A stretch of DNA of 19,912 bases from JANMEX01 sp049696015. GTDB taxonomy: Bacteria; Pseudomonadota; Alphaproteobacteria; Rhizobiales; Rhizobiaceae. The stretch is from the NCBI GenBank assembly GCA_049696015.1, contig JBAVTG010000028.1, positions 1 through 19,912 on the forward strand, written 5' to 3'. Position numbers and translations under genes: made by a program. Position 1 is the first letter of the stretch. The number at the start of each line of letters is the position of its first letter. The notes under the pieces are model-generated. The model was not told the origin of the DNA. It ran no database searches and saw nothing but the letters and a program-made list of their open reading frames with translations. Shown piece by piece: positions 7,674-15,270 of the stretch.

Positions 7674-8147
7674 TCAAAAGCTGATGACAGGCCGGGTGAG
7701 CATAAGCCACAGGATTGCCAGCACCGCAAAGAATGCGGGAAAGCCGCACGCAAACCAGAGCCGGTAGAGCCGGTCATATTCTGGCGTCAGCGGGATGTTT
7801 GCGGCCGAACAGGCTTGGGCAATTTGTCGCAAGCGCATTTGAACCCATACAACTGGCAACCAGAACAGGCCGGTTACGCCATAGAGGATGAGCGAAAGCG
7901 CAATCCATCCTTCCGTGAGCGGCCAGCCGACGGAGCGCGCCAAGAGGTAGCCCGTTACCGGCTGCGCGATCACGGCAGTGGCGGTAAAGAGCATATCGGC
8001 GATCACTACGGTTCCGGCAACATGGGCAATCAGTGCCGGATTGCGGGTGCGGTTTGCCATGACCATGAAGAACGCGATGCCAATTCCGGTGCCGAACAGA
8101 ACCGTAGCGCCGGTGACATGGAGAAAGCGGAGGATTTCTTCGGTCAT
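7674..8147 (-). CDS. DUF2269 family integral membrane protein
   Basis: This encodes 157 residues with four hydrophobic segments (about 7-28, 45-65, 80-103 and 130-152). The opening LRFLHVTGATVLFGTGIGIAFFM and the segment GWPLTEGWIALSLILYGVTGLFWLPVVWVQMRLR match the DUF2269 family as I know it. Function is unknown. The ATG at 8147 overlaps the TGA of the upstream SDR/DoxX-like gene (ATGA), so the two are translationally coupled and may form a membrane complex. It converges with ilvH across a 3-base gap. Confidence 0.85.
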   Translation of the reverse strand: MTEEILRFLHVTGATVLFGTGIGIAFFMVMANRTRNPALIAHVAGTVVIADMLFTATAVIAQPVTGYLLARSVGWPLTEGWIALSLILYGVTGLFWLPVVWVQMRLRQIAQACSAANIPLTPEYDRLYRLWFACGFPAFFAVLAILWLMLTRPVISF

Positions 8148-9418
8148 CGTTCATCCAAAATGGCCAGGCCAATGACTGTCAGCACGAGCGAGGGCAGGAC
8201 TTTGACCAGCGGCCCGAGCGGGTCAATCCACAATGCAGGCTCGAGCAGCGATGCGCCAAACAGATAGGCCAGGCTGAGCACCAGCATGCCGAACATCGCC
8301 AGCCGAGCTTGGCGGCGTATAAGGATGGCAAAGCCGAGGCAAATATCGGCAAGGCATGTGAACAGTGTGATTGCCATTGCAACAGCAGGTGTGAACGCAT
8401 CGCCGAAACGCGCAGCGGCGCTGGGCGCATCGAGCAATGGCACAAAGCCTGACATCAACCAGAACAGCGACAAGGCCAAGATAATCAATGGCTTGAGTGC
8501 ATAAAGCCGGGCAAACCACAGGTCTTGCACGGCTGCGGGATGAAGGCGCATATCGGGTGGCAGGAGATGGAAGGCAGAATTGGCTGCTTGTCCTGCCGTG
8601 ATCCCGGCCTTTGCAATGATCATTGCCGTCGAGCGCAGCGGTGAGCGCCAACCAAGTTTCCCGGCAAGATCAGCCAGACGGGACAGTGCCGTTGCCGCAG
8701 GGCCGGGGACCCGCATGAGGGAAACTCGTGGCAAGCCAAGCCATTGGCGGTGCGCGGCGACCAGATCAGCCAGCGTCGAGCGAACATCGATCAGGTCGAT
8801 GTCTGTTCCAGACGGTATCGTGCCATCCAAAGCGTGTGCAACGGCCTCGGTAACCCGATCAAGGCTGACGGTTTCGACGATGCTTTGCGGAAAGGCGAGC
8901 GGGACAGCAAAAGGCATGGCTGCCATTGCGCGCAGCAGGGCCGACCCGCCATTGGCATTGCGGCCAAGCACCAGCGCGGGACGCAGTATTACGTGTTCGA
9001 CGCCGGATTTTGCCAAGGCCGCGTCTGCCTTGAGCTTGGTGTTCATGAACACAGTGTTGGAATCGGCAAGGCTTTTGGCGGCTGAAATCTGAATGATGCG
9101 AAAGCCGGATTTGCTTTTTGCCGCTTCATATAGAGCGCCCATCGCCAGATTTTGAACTGCAGTTACGTCGTCGCGCGGGGTGTCCTGCAATGCGCCTGCG
9201 CAATTGACCACTGCGTCGATGTTCTCGATCAGCGCAAGCCAGCGTTGCGGCGTGATGAAATCGCGCAAATCGCCCTCATGCCAGATGATGTCAGGATAGC
9301 GGCGACGGGCAAAGGCGAGATTGCGGCCGAAGCCGGTGACCATATGGCCGATGCGGGCAAGTTTCAATGCGACGGCGGAACCAATGAAGCCGGTCGCGCC
9401 AAGAATCAGAATTTTCAT
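8144..9418 (-). CDS. SDR-type NAD(P)-binding protein fused to DoxX-like membrane domain
   Basis: This encodes 424 residues from the ATG at 9418; an in-frame ATG at 9436 would add six. The N-terminus MKILILGATGFIGSAVALKL is an extended/atypical SDR Rossmann fold with GxxGxxG at 7-13. VNCAGALQD and ISAAKS follow, as in NAD(P)H-binding complex I NDUFA9-like or YfcH-like proteins. Around residue 300 the protein changes to four hydrophobic helices (IILALSLFWLMSGFVPLL, AVAMAITLFTCLADICLGFAIL, LAMFGMLVLSLAYLFG, VLPSLVLTVIGLAIL), which match the DoxX-like family. It is probably a membrane-anchored dehydrogenase or sensor; the substrate is unknown. Its stop overlaps the start of the DUF2269 gene. Confidence 0.82.
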   Translation of the reverse strand: MKILILGATGFIGSAVALKLARIGHMVTGFGRNLAFARRRYPDIIWHEGDLRDFITPQRWLALIENIDAVVNCAGALQDTPRDDVTAVQNLAMGALYEAAKSKSGFRIIQISAAKSLADSNTVFMNTKLKADAALAKSGVEHVILRPALVLGRNANGGSALLRAMAAMPFAVPLAFPQSIVETVSLDRVTEAVAHALDGTIPSGTDIDLIDVRSTLADLVAAHRQWLGLPRVSLMRVPGPAATALSRLADLAGKLGWRSPLRSTAMIIAKAGITAGQAANSAFHLLPPDMRLHPAAVQDLWFARLYALKPLIILALSLFWLMSGFVPLLDAPSAAARFGDAFTPAVAMAITLFTCLADICLGFAILIRRQARLAMFGMLVLSLAYLFGASLLEPALWIDPLGPLVKVLPSLVLTVIGLAILDER

Positions 9419-9524
9419 GTGGCAAAGATCACCCATCGGGGACGCGCATGCAATTGATCAAAACTGGCGGCTGGACAGGGACAAGGCAGTTTGCGAACAC
9501 AGCATAAACCGGGAAGCGAGCCTG

Positions 9525-10118
9525 ATGTCTCTGGCCACATTTATCGCACTGTTCGGCTTTGCCTTTGCGACCTCGATCACGCCGGGGCCGAACAACATGA
9601 TGCTGTTTGCGTCCGGGGTGAACTTCGGATTTCGCCGCACAATTCCGCATATGCTGGGCATCGGGGCCGGCTTCTTTTTTCTGCTGATCGGAGTCGGCGC
9701 GGGGCTGGGCGCGATACTGGCGGCGTCGCCAATGGTTTATATGGCGCTCAAGGTGATGGGCGGGCTTTACCTCCTGTGGATTGCCTGGAAAATCGCCAAT
9801 ACGCATGAAATCGGCGAGGCCAAGAGCGGGGCCAAGCCTTTGAGCTTTCTCGGCGCAGCGGCGTTTCAATGGGTCAACCCGAAAGCCTGGGTGATGGCGA
9901 TGACGGGCATGGCTGCCTATGCGGACCCTGCCAATATGGCGCGATCAGTGCTTTTGGTGGCGGGTGTGTTTGCCATCGTCAATGTGCCTTGTGTTTCGAC
10001 GTGGGCGGGCTTTGGATCGGTGCTTCGCGAATGGCTGTCGGTGCCGCCGCGGTTGAAATGGTTCAACATCACGATGGCCGTGCTCTTGGTTGTCTGTCTT
10101 TGGCCAATGCTGCGCTAG
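9525..10118 (+). CDS. LysE/RhtB family translocator
   Basis: This encodes 197 residues from the ATG at 9525; the frame is open further upstream but that part runs antisense into the SDR gene start. The diagnostic N-terminal motif SITPGPNNMMLFASGVNFG is present, followed by about six hydrophobic segments and FQWVNPKAWVMAMTGMAAY, the conserved second-half motif. Proteins of this family export amino acids (lysine, threonine, homoserine lactone) using the proton gradient. The substrate here cannot be told. It is divergent from the SDR/DoxX-like operon, and the DUF1800 gene starts 60 bases after its stop. Confidence 0.9.
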   Translation: MSLATFIALFGFAFATSITPGPNNMMLFASGVNFGFRRTIPHMLGIGAGFFFLLIGVGAGLGAILAASPMVYMALKVMGGLYLLWIAWKIANTHEIGEAKSGAKPLSFLGAAAFQWVNPKAWVMAMTGMAAYADPANMARSVLLVAGVFAIVNVPCVSTWAGFGSVLREWLSVPPRLKWFNITMAVLLVVCLWPMLR

Positions 10119-10178
10119 GTCAAACTCCTGCCGCAATTTAACGTTGGATTGTCCGGGGCTGGGAACGGGAGCACAGGC

Positions 10179-11858
10179 ATGAGTCTCAACCGCCGCCAGT
10201 TCAATGCCAGCCTTGCCGCAGCTTTGTCTGCATTTGCCGCCAGACCGGCGTTTGCCACAGGCACATCATCAACAGGGCTTTCCTTCGAACGTTTCGCTCT
10301 CAACCGGTTGACGTTTGGCGCAACAGACTCCGATGAAGCGTTTATGCGCGAGAATGGATTGGCGGGGTGGCTTGCTCGCGAATTGGCCAAGCCGCTGAAT
10401 GATGAGGCGCTTGCCGAGCTGTTGAAATCCGCGAGGCTTCGCATCGAATATGAGGGGGACAAGGATGACAACGGGCACAGCTGGAACGGGCTGAAAGAGG
10501 ACAGGCCGTATCAGTATCTAGAATCTGAAGGCGAAAGCCTTTTGCCGCTGATCGACTTTGAGATGGGTGGCATGTCGTTTGAAGAACGCATCCGCCCGGC
10601 GCGGGAGGTGCAAGCGGCAAGCCTGATCCGGGCCGTGCATGCGAACAGCCAGCTGCGCGAGGTGATGACGCAATTCTGGCATGACCATTTTAATGTCAAT
10701 GCCGGCAAGGATGAGCATACGGCAGCCTATTTTCCGGTGCATGACAGGATCATGCGCTCCAATGCGCTGGGCAATTTCCGGACATTTTTGGGCGAGGTCG
10801 TGCGCTCGCCATCGATGCTGTTTTACCTCAACAATGAGGCGTCCAAAGCCAGTCCCGCTAACGAGAATTTCGCCCGCGAATTGTTTGAACTGCATACGCT
10901 TGGTGCGCAGAACTATGCCAACGATGTCCATGACCGGTGGTTTGAGGTGCCGGGCGCAAAGGACGGGTTGGCGCAGGCCTATATCGATGAAGATGTGTAT
11001 GAGGCGGCGCGGGCGCTGACCGGCTGGTCCTTTGGCGACGGGCGTTGGCTGTCCGACGGTGAAAATGCCCCGCGCACGGGCGCGTTCCATTATATCGACG
11101 GTTGGCATGATCCGTATCAGAAGCGCATCCTGGGCGTCGAGTTTGCGCCGAACGGCGGGCCGATGGCGGATGGCGGGCGGCTGCTGGATATTGTGGCGTT
11201 CCACCCAGGCACAGCCCGTCACATCTGCGGCAAGATCATCCGGCGGCTCTTGGCTGACGAGCCGGATGCGGCGCTGGTGGAAAGCGCTGCGGCAGTGTTT
11301 CTTGAACACAAGGACGCGCCGGACCAGATTGCGCAAGTTGTGCAGCATATTGTTTTGTCGCCGCAGTTTGCCGGAACAAAACCGCAGAAGCTGCGGCGGC
11401 CGTTCGAGTTCCTGGCCGGGTATATCCGGATGAGCGGCGGGCAAGTTACTTCGCCGCAACTGGATTTCCTGTGGGCGTTGGCACAGTGCGGCTGGAGCCA
11501 GCATGAGTGCCGCCCGCCAACCGGCCACTCCGATCACAACGCACATTGGGCCAATACAAATTATCTGGCTGGGCTGACCGGCGTGGCGCTCAATGCATTC
11601 GAGGAGTGGGCCAATACCGGCGCGCTGGCGCCTGCCGACATACTGCCGGCAGATGTTTCGAAAACGAGCGCGGCGGCGGCTTTGCTGATGAAGCGGCTGA
11701 TCAGCGAAGGTGCTGCGGAAGAGTTGGCCTCAGCGGCGACTGTTTCGCTTGATGGCGATGCGCAATCTGTATTGCCGGAAGACCGAGATGAGCGGAACCA
11801 GAAACTGCGCGCCATGCTGGCGATGGCGGCATTCCACCCTGAATTCTTGTACAGGTAA
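10179..11858 (+). CDS. DUF1800 family protein with Tat signal
   Basis: This encodes 559 residues from the ATG at 10179, which has GGGAG about 7 bases upstream. The N-terminus has NRRQF (4-8) followed by a hydrophobic Ala-rich stretch ending ARPAFA (to residue 26), a twin-arginine signal, so export as a folded protein is likely. Family hallmarks are present: FWHDHFNVNAGK (the family FWHxHF motif), NENFARELFELHTLG and YIDEDVYEAARALTGWSFGDG. DUF1800 proteins are of unknown function and are typically encoded with a DUF1501 protein, as here: the partner starts 11 bases after this stop. C-terminal PTGHSDHNAHW may belong to a metal or ligand site, but that is only suggestive. Confidence 0.9.
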   Translation: MSLNRRQFNASLAAALSAFAARPAFATGTSSTGLSFERFALNRLTFGATDSDEAFMRENGLAGWLARELAKPLNDEALAELLKSARLRIEYEGDKDDNGHSWNGLKEDRPYQYLESEGESLLPLIDFEMGGMSFEERIRPAREVQAASLIRAVHANSQLREVMTQFWHDHFNVNAGKDEHTAAYFPVHDRIMRSNALGNFRTFLGEVVRSPSMLFYLNNEASKASPANENFARELFELHTLGAQNYANDVHDRWFEVPGAKDGLAQAYIDEDVYEAARALTGWSFGDGRWLSDGENAPRTGAFHYIDGWHDPYQKRILGVEFAPNGGPMADGGRLLDIVAFHPGTARHICGKIIRRLLADEPDAALVESAAAVFLEHKDAPDQIAQVVQHIVLSPQFAGTKPQKLRRPFEFLAGYIRMSGGQVTSPQLDFLWALAQCGWSQHECRPPTGHSDHNAHWANTNYLAGLTGVALNAFEEWANTGALAPADILPADVSKTSAAAALLMKRLISEGAAEELASAATVSLDGDAQSVLPEDRDERNQKLRAMLAMAAFHPEFLYR

Positions 11859-11869
11859 GGAACGAAATC

Positions 11870-13015
11870 ATGGCTGAACCTGCACTGGTTGTCATATTCT
11901 TGCGCGGCGGGGCAGACGGTCTGTCGATCGTTTCGCCAACGGGCGACAAGAATTATGCCGCTGCCCGTCCCGTCGAACTGCGGGTTGTGGCCAATGGCGA
12001 CAACAAAGGTTTCAAGCTCAAGGATGCCAACGCCGACGCCGGGTTCCATTGGCACGGGCAGGCGAAGGGTCTGTCGGAGCTGTATGACGCGGGCGAATTG
12101 GCAGTGGTGCATGCAACGGGTCTGGCGGATGGCACGCGTTCGCATTTTGATGCCGAGGACCGGATGGAGCGGGCAGCGCCCGGAGCTGGATCTGCGGCGG
12201 GCGGTTGGCTGGCGCGGTGGCTGAAGGCGGTGAAGCCCGAAGGGATACTGCCCGCGCTGGCAATCGGCCCGGCCGCGCCAGACAGTTTGCGCGGGGCGCT
12301 GGAAGTTGCGGTGGCGCAGGACTTGTCTGGTTTGCGGCTGGCGCCGGGGCATGGCTATTCCAGCCAAATCCGGGCGATGCTGGCAAAGCAATTGGGTCAG
12401 GACGCGCTGATGGGCGCTCCTGTGGCGCGGATCTTGCAATTGTCGAACGAGATCGAGGCAAAGGTGGCTTTGACCGAGGACGGGCAATTGAAACCGTATG
12501 AGGCGAGCGCCGAGTATCCGCGGGACAATCCTTTGTCAGAGCCGCTGAAATCGGTGGCGCAGGCGATCAAGCTGGATCTGGGACTACGGGTGACGACAGT
12601 GGATTTTGGCGGCTGGGACACGCATGTGAATCAGGCAGGAGACATCGCCCAGCAAATCCGCCACTTGTCTTCGGCAGTCCAAGCCTTTTGGCGCGATCTG
12701 GGCGACCGGCGCGGCGAGGTCTCAGTTGTGGTGATGAGTGAATTCGGGCGGCGGCTGAAATCCAACAGCTCCGGCGGAACCGACCATGGACATGGCAACA
12801 TCATGCTGATGCTCGGCCCCAGGGTGCAGGGCGGGCGGATGTATGGCGACTGGCCGGGGCTGGACAATGATGCGCTGGACGAGGGTGCTGATCTGGCGAT
12901 CACCACCGACTACCGGCATGTGCTGGCCGAAATCATGAACAGCCACATGGGATTTGCCGACAGTGGAGTGCTGTTTCCGAAGTTTCAGGCCAAGCCGCTG
13001 GGCTTCAGCGCCTAG
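11870..13015 (+). CDS. DUF1501 family protein lacking a signal peptide
   Basis: This encodes 381 residues. The ATG at 11870 has AAGGAA about 8 bases upstream, so the start is firm. The protein begins almost directly with the conserved core, VVIFLRGGADGLSIVSP. It continues with HFDAEDRMER, TTVDFGGWDTHVNQ, VVVMSEFGRRLKSNSSGGTDHGHGN and MYGDWPGL, all DUF1501 hallmarks. The GGWDTH and TDHGHGN segments look like metal-binding sites of the alkaline-phosphatase/sulfatase-like fold. Most homologues carry an N-terminal Tat signal of about 30-40 residues; this one has none. It is coupled to the DUF1800 gene and may be exported together with it. Its TAG stop overlaps the stop of the convergent PLP-enzyme gene. 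Confidence 0.9.
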   Translation: MAEPALVVIFLRGGADGLSIVSPTGDKNYAAARPVELRVVANGDNKGFKLKDANADAGFHWHGQAKGLSELYDAGELAVVHATGLADGTRSHFDAEDRMERAAPGAGSAAGGWLARWLKAVKPEGILPALAIGPAAPDSLRGALEVAVAQDLSGLRLAPGHGYSSQIRAMLAKQLGQDALMGAPVARILQLSNEIEAKVALTEDGQLKPYEASAEYPRDNPLSEPLKSVAQAIKLDLGLRVTTVDFGGWDTHVNQAGDIAQQIRHLSSAVQAFWRDLGDRRGEVSVVVMSEFGRRLKSNSSGGTDHGHGNIMLMLGPRVQGGRMYGDWPGLDNDALDEGADLAITTDYRHVLAEIMNSHMGFADSGVLFPKFQAKPLGFSA

Positions 13016-14049
13016 GCCGGGACCGGACCCTCGGTGGCAAAGAGCAGCACGCGGCTGGCTGGAGCGAGCGCGTATTGCGTGCGCAGCTCGTCATTTGCGA
13101 TTGCCGTTAGCAGACCGGCAAAGCCGGTAGCGCCCGACGGCGTGGTTGCGAGGCCGCCTTCGGCGTGCAGCATTTGAACCGCTTCAAGAAGCCCGGCTTC
13201 ACTGACCGTCATCGCTTCGACATTGTGCGCCTGAAGCCGCACAAGGGCAGGGGCGGAGGCCTCGCCGCAGGAAAGCATTTCGGCTGATGTATCGAGTGAG
13301 CCGGCGAAGCGCACGACGCGCCCGGCGGCAAGGGCGGCTTTGACACAAGCGGCGCTTTCGGGTTCGACGATGATGATTTTGGCCGGTGAAGCGAGGTGTT
13401 GGCCAAGACCGTCTGCGATGGCGGCTGCAAAACCGCCGACACCGGCTTGCAGGAAGATGTGGGTCGGCGCTGCCATGTTGCCGGCATCCAGCACATCGCG
13501 GAGTTCCCGGGCCATGATGCTATAGCCAGACATGACGTCAGTGACGGCTGGATCGTTCGGCTGGTCGGTGGTGTCGGCAATCAGGATGCCTTCGCCCATT
13601 CTTGCGGCATGTGCAGCCGCTTGCACCGCATCCTCATAAGTGCCGTCGATGCGCAGGACTTCGCCGCCTTCTTTCAGGATGCGGTCGGCGCGCGATTGAG
13701 GGACGATAGCAGGCAAATAGACGCGCGCTGGTGCGCCGGCGAGTTTAGCTCCGGCGGCAACGGCAAGGCCGTGATTGCCATCTGAAGCGCAAACCAGCGG
13801 CGGCAGGTCTTTGTGCGGTCCTGTTGCCACAAGTTCGGCGATGGTGGAAATGCCGGCCTGGCGGGCGAGGGCGCGGAGGCACGCATACATGCCGCCCAAT
13901 GATTTGAAGGAGCCGAGCGGGCGCTCGCCTTCGTTCTTGATGATCAGGGACCCGATGCCGAGTTTGGCGGCAAGATCGGTGAGGTCATGAAGCGGTGTCG
14001 GCTTGTAATTGGGCCAGAGCGCAAGCAGGGATTCGGGTGAGTCATTCAT
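13012..14049 (-). CDS. Diaminopropionate ammonia-lyase-like PLP-dependent enzyme
   Basis: This encodes 345 residues from the ATG at 14049; a start at 14067 would add six, and neither has a clear ribosome site. It is a fold type II PLP enzyme. LGSFKSLGG (45-53) holds the cofactor lysine K49, ASDGNHGLAVAAG is the Asn loop, and FLQAGVGGFAAAIADGLG is the phosphate-binding glycine loop. MSGYSIMARE and IIVEPESAACVKAAL also match diaminopropionate ammonia-lyase, which breaks 2,3-diaminopropionate to pyruvate and ammonia. It is shorter than the roughly 400 residues of that enzyme, so threonine/serine dehydratase-like or another amino acid substrate is possible. The converging stop codons share bases with the DUF1501 stop. 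Confidence 0.75.
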   Translation of the reverse strand: MNDSPESLLALWPNYKPTPLHDLTDLAAKLGIGSLIIKNEGERPLGSFKSLGGMYACLRALARQAGISTIAELVATGPHKDLPPLVCASDGNHGLAVAAGAKLAGAPARVYLPAIVPQSRADRILKEGGEVLRIDGTYEDAVQAAAHAARMGEGILIADTTDQPNDPAVTDVMSGYSIMARELRDVLDAGNMAAPTHIFLQAGVGGFAAAIADGLGQHLASPAKIIIVEPESAACVKAALAAGRVVRFAGSLDTSAEMLSCGEASAPALVRLQAHNVEAMTVSEAGLLEAVQMLHAEGGLATTPSGATGFAGLLTAIANDELRTQYALAPASRVLLFATEGPVPA

Positions 14050-14099
14050 GGGTGGATTGAAGCGCATTCAGGCCATAGCATGCAAGTTCGATTGCGGCC

Positions 14100-14528
14100 T
14101 CACCACTTGGGCGGTGTGTTAGACGGCGTGCCGAAGCGCGAAAACCAGAGGCTTTTGGCGATGCGCCGGGCTTTCTCTTTGATCATGATTTGCGCTTCGG
14201 GCTCGAAAATCTGGTCAATGTGCTTGTCAAAAAGGCCAAGCCAAAGAGCGAAGTCATTGTCCTGCAATTCGGCGATGCCGTTATGGGCAGGGACTGGGCG
14301 GCCGTAATACTCGCCGCTGGTGAGCAATACTGACCGCCAAAACGCTTTGAGTTTATCGAGATGGGCAGGCCACTTCCCGTCAAGCCGGGTGTTGAAAATC
14401 GGGCCGAGACGCGGATGGATACGGATGTCAGCGTAGAAATCATTGACAAGTTTGGAGATGTCATCCGGCGTGATGGCGGGAAGGCCACCTCGCGGCGGGC
14501 GGGTGTGGTCTTGCGCCGTGCCAGTCAT
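14100..14528 (-). CDS. Group III truncated hemoglobin
   Basis: This encodes 142 residues. It is a 2/2 globin of the group III (Ctb-like) type: DISKLVNDFYADIRIHPRLGPIFN holds helix B with the expected tyrosine B10 (Y32), and KWPAHLDKLKAFW has a histidine suited to E7 (H56). GRPVPAHNGI holds the likely proximal heme ligand, H82. FALWLGLFDKHI carries the conserved tryptophan of helix G. The heme-pocket assignments follow the family and are not proved by the sequence. Related proteins bind O2 or NO and are linked to nitrosative or low-oxygen stress. The start is 4 bases after the stop of the 52-residue ORF at 14533-14691, so the two genes form an operon. Two NsrR-like sites lie upstream of that operon. 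Confidence 0.9.
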   Translation of the reverse strand: MTGTAQDHTRPPRGGLPAITPDDISKLVNDFYADIRIHPRLGPIFNTRLDGKWPAHLDKLKAFWRSVLLTSGEYYGRPVPAHNGIAELQDNDFALWLGLFDKHIDQIFEPEAQIMIKEKARRIAKSLWFSRFGTPSNTPPKW

Positions 14529-14532
14529 GGTT

Positions 14533-14691
14533 TCAGGTCAGGTAATGCAGAGCAATCGGGAGGATGACGATGCCCCAAAAGCTGGCGTTGATGAAAGACC
14601 GGAAAACGCCGCTGTCTTCATCGACCGTTATGCCAATTTTGCGTAGCAGGAAATCACCCGGCCAGAAAAGGGTTTTCAAAGCGATTGCCAT
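14533..14691 (-). CDS. Small membrane-type protein (52 aa) upstream of truncated hemoglobin
   Basis: This is a 52-residue frame from the ATG at 14691 to a TGA. It has AAAGGA about 7-8 bases upstream, a better ribosome site than most genes here. It begins with MAIALKTLFWPGDFLLRKIG, followed by an acidic turn (VDEDSG) and a single hydrophobic C-terminal stretch (INASFWGIVILPIALHYL), so it may be a small inner-membrane protein. I do not recognise a family. It is 4 bases from the truncated hemoglobin gene, which argues for translation and a related function. Confidence 0.65.
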   Translation of the reverse strand: MAIALKTLFWPGDFLLRKIGITVDEDSGVFRSFINASFWGIVILPIALHYLT

Positions 14692-14705
14692 CCAGGTTTC
14701 CTTTA

Positions 14706-14728
14706 AAGTGGAATTTCAAATACATGTA
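14706..14728 (-). promoter_or_regulatory. NsrR-like operator, promoter-proximal copy
   Basis: This 23-base site matches 17 of the 22 defined positions of the NsrR consensus, arranged as 11-1-11. It contains a perfect palindrome, AATACATGTATT (14719-14730), overlapping its right half. On the minus strand TACATG (14723-14728) could act as a -10 box. Matching was done from memory of the consensus. Confidence 0.4.
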
Positions 14729-14745
14729 TTACCGTGAATCTGGAA

Positions 14746-14768
14746 AAGCAATATCTTAAATACATATT
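14746..14768 (-). promoter_or_regulatory. NsrR-like operator, distal copy
   Basis: This 23-base site also matches 17 of 22 defined positions, is 40 bases from the proximal copy, and shares the right half AAATACAT (14758-14765). On the minus strand TTGCTT (14746-14751) lies 17 bases upstream of the possible -10, so the two sites would cover -35 and -10. The divergent DUF4389 gene starts about 140 bases away and could also be affected. Confidence 0.4.
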
Positions 14769-14909
14769 CAGTTGCAGGCGGCCACGGCCTTGCACCCGCG
14801 CTGGACCATCCACATATGAAAACGGCGACGGTCCGCAACGCGCAGCTGGTGGCAATTCTGCCAAGCATGCAGTTTGCGGTCCAGGTCAGAACCGGAAAGG
14901 GTGACGATC

Positions 14910-15230
14910 ATGAACATTGATACTGATGCGACAATCATCGATAGTGCAGCGAAAAGTGAAGAAGGGACTGTAGCCGTGAGGCCGATGCCTAAGAACATCT
15001 GGATGCACGGTTTGACCGTTGTGATCCTCGTGGTGTTGTCCAATCTGGCCATGACACTGACAGCTGCAAGCGCCGTTGTGCAGTTTTTCTGGATGTTGAT
15101 TGCCAAAGAGCGCAATGAGCAGATTCTGCGATTTGGCGACGGCTTGGCGCATTGGCTTGGCAAGGCTGTCGGATTTGTCACCGGCAAATCCGAAGACAAA
15201 CCGTTCCCGTGGACGGACTGGAAAGCCTGA
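14910..15230 (+). CDS. DUF4389 family membrane protein
   Basis: This encodes 106 residues from the ATG at 14910, with AAAGG about 9-10 bases upstream; the frame is open to 14874 without a better start. A Thr/Ala-rich N-terminus is followed by one long hydrophobic segment (MHGLTVVILVVLSNLAMTLTAASAVVQFFWMLI). The conserved block KERNEQILRFGDGLAHWLGKAVGFVTGKSEDKPFPWTDW is the C-terminal hallmark of DUF4389. The family has no established role. It is divergent from the truncated-hemoglobin operon and separated from the helicase gene by a strong inverted repeat. Confidence 0.85.
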   Translation: MNIDTDATIIDSAAKSEEGTVAVRPMPKNIWMHGLTVVILVVLSNLAMTLTAASAVVQFFWMLIAKERNEQILRFGDGLAHWLGKAVGFVTGKSEDKPFPWTDWKA

Positions 15231-15270
15231 GTTCATCGCAAAGCTCTGCATTAAGGGCGAGAAGATTTGG

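Noticed and set aside
7671..7690. Short GCTT/AAGC hairpin after ilvH
   Set aside because: The stem is only 4 bp with no T tract, so it does not support a terminator.
10518..11546. 342-residue minus-strand frame
   Set aside because: It is antisense to the DUF1800 gene, with no recognisable domain.
11561..12487. 308-residue minus-strand frame
   Set aside because: It is antisense to the DUF1800/DUF1501 junction, with no recognisable domain.
14816..14920. 34-residue plus-strand frame overlapping the DUF4389 start
   Set aside because: It has no convincing ribosome site and overlaps the start of the better-supported DUF4389 frame.
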